Below are positions 60,352-64,000 of a stretch of 64,000 nucleotides of DNA, piece by piece. The number at the start of each line of letters is the position of its first letter. Position 1 is the first letter of the stretch. The stretch is from Mixophyes australis. Its lineage: Eukaryota; Chordata; Amphibia; Anura; Limnodynastidae. The stretch spans positions 61,188,919 through 61,252,918 of the forward strand of contig JAVHZZ010000011.1 of assembly GCA_036250195.1 (NCBI GenBank), written 5' to 3'. Under the pieces are notes generated by a model. The model was not told the origin of the DNA. It did not search any database and worked only from the letters and a program-made list of their open reading frames with translations. The position numbers and the translations under genes were made by a program.

Positions 60352-60700
60352 TTAGTCCTCATTAATTCAGTAATGATGCTTTTTTTACTTCTATAAAAAA
60401 CAGTGTTCAGCTTCCATTACAAAATTGTTACTTTATTAGATGCCTCCTAGAAAGCAATAGTTATTTTATGATCACATAAAATTGATTAATAATGAATAAT
60501 ATGCAGCTATCTCCTAGCAAAAAAACACCAATGGCATTAGATGTTGTCGACCGAAGTTTAACTTTCAATGAATAGCTAAAATCATGTAAATTGAGTCACT
60601 GTAATCAAATAAACCACTATACATATGTGTTAGTATTAAGTTCTTTGCCTATGATAAATAATTTTAATAATATGTTAAATTCTTTTTTTTAAATAATTAG

Positions 60701-60763
60701 CTCAGGAGAAGAGAAAAGTGAGTGAGAAAGACGTGTCAGACCCATTTCTTGCTGTCCATCAAG
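60701..60763 (+). CDS. Candidate 63-bp internal coding exon
   Basis: A T-rich tract and attag acceptor precede 60701, and aag|gtaagt, a consensus donor, follows 60763. Only one of the three frames is open: it starts two bases into the exon and reads QEKRKVSEKDVSDPFLAVHQ. The length is 63 bp, so inclusion or skipping keeps frame. The peptide is hydrophilic, not low complexity, and not like any transposon protein here. I do not recognise the gene. No partner exon is visible in the window, so it would be one exon of a gene with long introns. A chance splice-like match remains possible. Confidence 0.45.
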
Positions 60764-60973
60764 GTAAGTTTTTCATTCAGGATTGTAAATATTTTTGTAA
60801 TGCTTGAATTTTTTTTAATATAATTAATAACGTTTACATGATTTTTAATGAAATAACATATAATTTAACTTATGTGTCAAGTATATCTTTACACGTTGAA
60901 GAAATGCCAGCAGAAGGGGGAATATCAACTTTGTATGCTGTAAGTCCAGAAGCCATTTGTTTGCACGCTTTTC

Positions 60974-60976
<3 letters not shown>

Positions 60977-61026
<50 letters not shown>
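60977..61026. repeat. TA microsatellite
   Basis: TA run inside the outer left part of PLE copy 3. Its counterpart is the TA-rich stretch at 63438-63506. Confidence 0.9.
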
Positions 61027-61029
<3 letters not shown>

Positions 61030-61264
61030 CATATGTGTATATATGTATATATACTTAGAAAACAAATAGAGGATATATCAGGTGCTGATCACCACAGCGT
61101 GATCACTTAAAAGTGGTATAATAAAATAAAATATGTATATATGCACACATACATATACACAGTTTATGACAGTAAAGTCCCGTATCCACAATATATGAAG
61201 ATCACTTGACTCTTATAAGAGTGGCAGCCTCGATAGCCTGACGTCAGATGGTTAGTCCGGACAA

Positions 61265-61856
61265 ATTGGATTACTGCAACAGAAATACAAGCAGGGCGCC
61301 TTTCAGTGGTATATTAAATATGCAACATGGGATAGAGCAATAACATGCGTACCGTGAGGAAAATAGAGTTGAGTCTTTTTGGGAAATAGTGGAGTAGTCT
61401 TTGCTGTACTTGTAGTCCTCCAGAACTCCACCGATCAGTACAAAAATGCGGAAAGAGCAAACATAGTATAACTCTGTAGTATTTTTGGTAGGGGCAGTAT
61501 CACCAGTAACCCCACAATCCTATGGGGTGTGTGGGATTGGTATCCCAATATTACCAATTTATATGACACCCATATAAGTGCAACACAGAAAAACATGTAA
61601 GTCTGCGTACCATATATCCTGAAGTATCCCACTTCTGGAGAAAATTAAAACATGTGCAACACCAATGACTTCACAGTCACAACCTCATCCAGATGGCGAA
61701 ATTGCATAAGATTGAAAAAAAGGAAGATATTTTGGTATGCATATAAAATTTTTTAATAAAATGTAATAAAAGCACTCACATGAGGTACTGGACAATACAC
61801 TGGATACAGCTCAACGCGTTTTGTCTTGCACAACTCAAGACTTCATCAGGAGCATG
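61265..61856. repeat. Left 592-bp inverted arm of PLE copy 3
   Basis: Near-identical reverse complement of 62846-63437. I noticed only two differences on reading: in the GAAA box and in an A/T run near 61748. The same 65-residue translation appears in both arms on opposite strands, showing near-identity, but it is not a gene. Confidence 0.93.
61808..61856 (-). ncRNA. Hammerhead-like motif, left arm, core mutated
   Basis: The minus strand has CTGATGA (61843-61849) and helix II gtctt / aagac. The GAAA box reads AAAA, a change at an invariant core G, so this copy should not cleave efficiently. Confidence 0.7.
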
Positions 61857-62330
61857 TCATATAAATTGGTAATATTGGGATACCAATCCCACACACCCCA
61901 TAGGATTAGAATTCATAAAATGAGTTTTCACTGGATTGAGATATTTACAAATGTTGCAATGGTTGCATCTGAAAGATCCTACATTGTCTGGGAGAAAAGT
62001 GGCCTGTTTTTTATGCACCCCCGACGTATTAGATTGTAAACTCGGGGCCAGTATTTCCTTTAGATTTCTGTTCTTTCTAAAGACTATCATTGGTTTCTCA
62101 GGTAAAATTCTGGATAGAATTGGGTCTCTCTTTAGAATACCCCAATGCTTATTGAGTGTTGTTCTAATAATATTCTCACTTTTATTAAACTCTGTTATAA
62201 AGGGAACCATTTCATTTCCTGTATTTCTTATTGTGTATTTGAGTGTTTCAAATGCAGGGCATAGTCTATTAACTTTAGATGTAATTTATCTAGATCTAAT
62301 GGATATACATCTTGATAGGTAGGATTCTAG
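61857..62330 (-). pseudogene. PLE coding fragment (linker before endonuclease)
   Basis: The minus-strand frame 61857-62210 reads MVPFITEFNKSENIIRTTLN, then KHWGILKRDPILSRILP, FRKNRNLKEILAPS and a CNHCNICKYL cysteine motif. This is the segment that in PLEs lies between RT and the GIY-YIG nuclease (compare FRRAKNLKEKLAPS and the cysteine motif of PLE copy 2). RT and the nuclease are both absent. The end of the frame runs into a third, separate copy of an arm segment (61857-61908). Confidence 0.75.
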
Positions 62331-62439
62331 TATTTGTGGTTTACTGATAACTTAGTATTTTATTCCATTCTCTAAGGTCACATATGGGTCTCTTGTCCCA
62401 TTTTAGTTGCTATAGGTATCTGTATTGGTAAGAGTTGCT

Positions 62440-62820
62440 CTATGTTTCGGCGCATGCGCGTTGACGGGCTCACGCTGCGCAGATATTGACCTTATCGATA
62501 AAGTTATTTTGTTTTGGCGCATGCGCGCTGACGGACCAATGCAATGTATGTACCAACTCAGCATGGATCCGCTATAAGCAACGTTAGATAACGTAAGTCC
62601 ATATAACATCTCAAAAAAGGTCCATATATAATTATAGGAGACCTCTTACACTATATCAACCTATCTATTTTGATCATTCATTCATTTAATAGCTCATTTC
62701 CGAGTTTGCTTGTTTGTCATCTATATTTGTAACAATAAAGCTATTTCTATTGTCCGCGCATGCGCGATGAGTGGCGGTCACCGCGCATGTGCCAATTAGC
62801 GTGGCTATACTATAAATAGC
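62440..62820. other. Spacer with repeated gcgcatgcgcg motifs
   Basis: Motifs ggcgcatgcgcg (about 62450 and 62516), gcgcatgcgcgatg (about 62757) and gcgcatgtgcc lie between the coding scrap and the right arm of PLE copy 3. Each is a short palindrome rich in CpG, unusual against the AT-rich surroundings. They may be part of the PLE promoter or leader region. Confidence 0.5.
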
Positions 62821-62845
62821 TCTAATTTTAGGTACATGTATATCT

Positions 62846-63435
62846 CATGCTCCTGATGAAGTCTTGAGTTGTGCAAGACGAAACGCGTTGAGCTGTATCC
62901 AGTGTATTGTCCAGTACCTCATGTGAGTGCTTTTATTACATTTTATTAAAAATTTTTATATGCATACCAAAATATCTTCCTTTTTTTCAATCTTATGCAA
63001 TTTCGCCATCTGGATGAGGTTGTGACTGTGAAGTCATTGGTGTTGCACATGTTTTAATTTTCTCCAGAAGTGGGATACTTCAGGATATATGGTACGCAGA
63101 CTTACATGTTTTTCTGTGTTGCACTTATATGGGTGTCATATAAATTGGTAATATTGGGATACCAATCCCACACACCCCATAGGATTGTGGGGTTACTGGT
63201 GATACTGCCCCTACCAAAAATACTACAGAGTTATACTATGTTTGCTCTTTCCGCATTTTTGTACTGATCGGTGGAGTTCTGGAGGACTACAAGTACAGCA
63301 AAGACTACTCCACTATTTCCCAAAAAGACTCAACTCTATTTTCCTCACGGTACGCATGTTATTGCTCTATCCCATGTTGCATATTTAATATACCACTGAA
63401 AGGCGCCCTGCTTGTATTTCTGTTGCAGTAATCCA

Positions 63436-63437
<2 letters not shown>
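62846..63437. repeat. Right 592-bp inverted arm of PLE copy 3
   Basis: Partner of 61265-61856. It begins catgctcc at its inner end and ends gcagtaatccaat at its outer end, before TA repeats. Confidence 0.93.
62849..62893 (+). ncRNA. Hammerhead ribozyme-like motif, apparently intact
   Basis: Order of elements: helix I strand gctc (62849-62852), CTGATGA (62853-62859), helix II gtctt (62861-62865) with loop gagttgtgc and aagac (62875-62879), GAAA (62880-62883), a tiny helix III cgc g, cleavage triplet GTT, and helix I partner gagc. All core boxes and two helices fit a type-I hammerhead with minimal helix III, as described for Penelope-like elements. Cleavage is inferred. Confidence 0.78.
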
Positions 63438-63472
<35 letters not shown>

Positions 63473-63506
63473 CATATACGTATGTATATATATATATATA
63501 TATATT
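63438..63506. repeat. TA-rich microsatellite
   Basis: TA run with tacatatacgtatg interruptions between the inner and outer arms of PLE copy 3. Confidence 0.9.
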
Positions 63507-63788
63507 ATGAAAAGCGTGCAAACAGATGGCTTCTCACAAAGGTTGACAATTATTTACTTGTCAGGATGGATAAACAGTCTTGCAGTTTCTTCAGCAATCA
63601 AATGAAACATTCATAGAAATAAACATAGTCCCGCAGCCCTAAATGCTGGCTATCACTGGTCACCAACTGGTCACAGGTCACTTGTTAGCCTCAGTCTCTC
63701 AAACCCAGCTTTTTAAGCTTCCTGTCAGGCATTGCTCTGGCTGACTCCTTAATTGATTAGACCAGGTGCTCCTCCTGGTCTCCTGCTG

Positions 63789-64000
63789 AGTGTGTGTGTG
63801 TGTGTGTGTGTACTTGCATTCATATTCTTGTGGGGACATGTTTACACACCAACACTGTGGGGACCGGAGTCATAGTGGGGACAAAATTTGAGGTCCCCAC
63901 AAAGCTTCTCAAGGTTAATCAATGCAGGGGACCTTGCTGATATGCTCAGCATAAAAATCTGGTATGTCCCCACGAGTCACATTTGTCGGAACAAAAGTGT
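63789..64000. repeat. TG microsatellite and gtggggac-bearing dispersed repeat
   Basis: A TG run (63789-63811) is followed by repeated gtggggac or gtccccac blocks (about 63832, 63858, 63877, 63892, 63966), some as inverted pairs. This style of repeat, beside CA/TG runs, is common in fish and amphibian genomes. I cannot name the family, and the window ends inside it. Confidence 0.5.

Larger units (their letters stand above)
60948..63537 (-). mobile_element. PLE copy 3, inverted-repeat structure
   Basis: Main arms of 592 bp each (61265-61856 and 62846-63437) are near-identical reverse complements. An outer pair (about 60948-60985 and 63500-63537, agaagcca..gtttgcacgctttt) lies beyond TA repeats, and the left side carries about 240 bp with no right counterpart. 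Between the arms is a minus-strand PLE coding scrap. Hammerhead-like motifs lie at the inner ends of the arms. Confidence 0.85.

Noticed and set aside
61435..63267. Identical 65-codon frames on opposite strands (61435-61632 and 63070-63267)
   Set aside because: They are mirror images from the inverted arms of PLE copy 3 and have no recognisable motif; identity reflects arm identity, not a gene family.

Overview
The window looks like vertebrate, most likely amphibian (frog), nuclear DNA. It is AT-rich and intron-like, with no operons or dense genes, and it is packed with L2- and L1-type LINEs, Ty3/gypsy chromoviruses, Penelope-like elements (PLEs), hAT transposons, a 5S-like relic and many TA/TG microsatellites. 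The amphibian assignment is inferred from this repeat mix and not proven. Almost every recognisable coding sequence belongs to a transposable element. The only host-gene signal I can support is one candidate 63-bp internal coding exon at 60701-60763.

Layout. 1-1040: minisatellites (78-bp and 82-bp units). 2660-7030: composite of degraded minus-strand Ty3/gypsy pieces (leaders, LTR fragments, pol and gag relics). 7030-10560: nothing recognisable. 10560-14127: two L2-type LINE relics, one with its reverse-transcriptase core missing. 14130-20150: AT-rich, gene-poor, with a perfect 36-bp palindrome. 20150-21845: older plus-strand gypsy relic. 21850-22420: L1 ORF1 scrap. 22670-27925: hAT element with subterminal minisatellite and two opposed transposase fragments. 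29480-29898: LTR-like segment. 31157-39055: PLE copy 1, bounded by about 233-bp inverted arms, with a gypsy copy (33038-39022, TSD atatt) inserted in its right arm. 39517-43585: minus-strand L1 ORF2 relic split by a solo LTR. 44520-51140: PLE copy 2 with about 950-bp inverted arms, hammerhead-ribozyme-like motifs, and a 1.29-kb hAT-type insertion (8-bp TSD). 51164-57088: a young minus-strand gypsy copy (TSD acttc; LTRs with one visible difference in 831 bp). 57740-58745: L1 ORF1 relic. 59190-60350: microsatellites. 60948-63537: PLE copy 3, a near-perfect inverted-repeat structure with 592-bp arms and a hammerhead motif that looks complete in the right arm. 63780-64000: TG repeat and a dispersed-repeat tail.

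How the parts work together. The two gypsy copies are the same chromovirus family: gag with a CCHC knuckle, then pol with protease, RT, RNase H, integrase and chromodomain. Gag and pol appear to be joined by -1 ribosomal frameshifting: a GGGAAAC heptamer in the gag frame, a 6-nt spacer and a perfect 8-bp stem are conserved in both copies. Each copy has different inactivating lesions. The PLEs carry RT (YIDD) and GIY-YIG-like endonuclease coding relics between long inverted arms, and two of the three carry hammerhead-like cores in those arms. The nested insertions give a relative order: PLE arms first, then hAT and gypsy insertions into them; L1 first, then a solo LTR inside its endonuclease. 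All identifications come from motif reading by eye; no database search was run.
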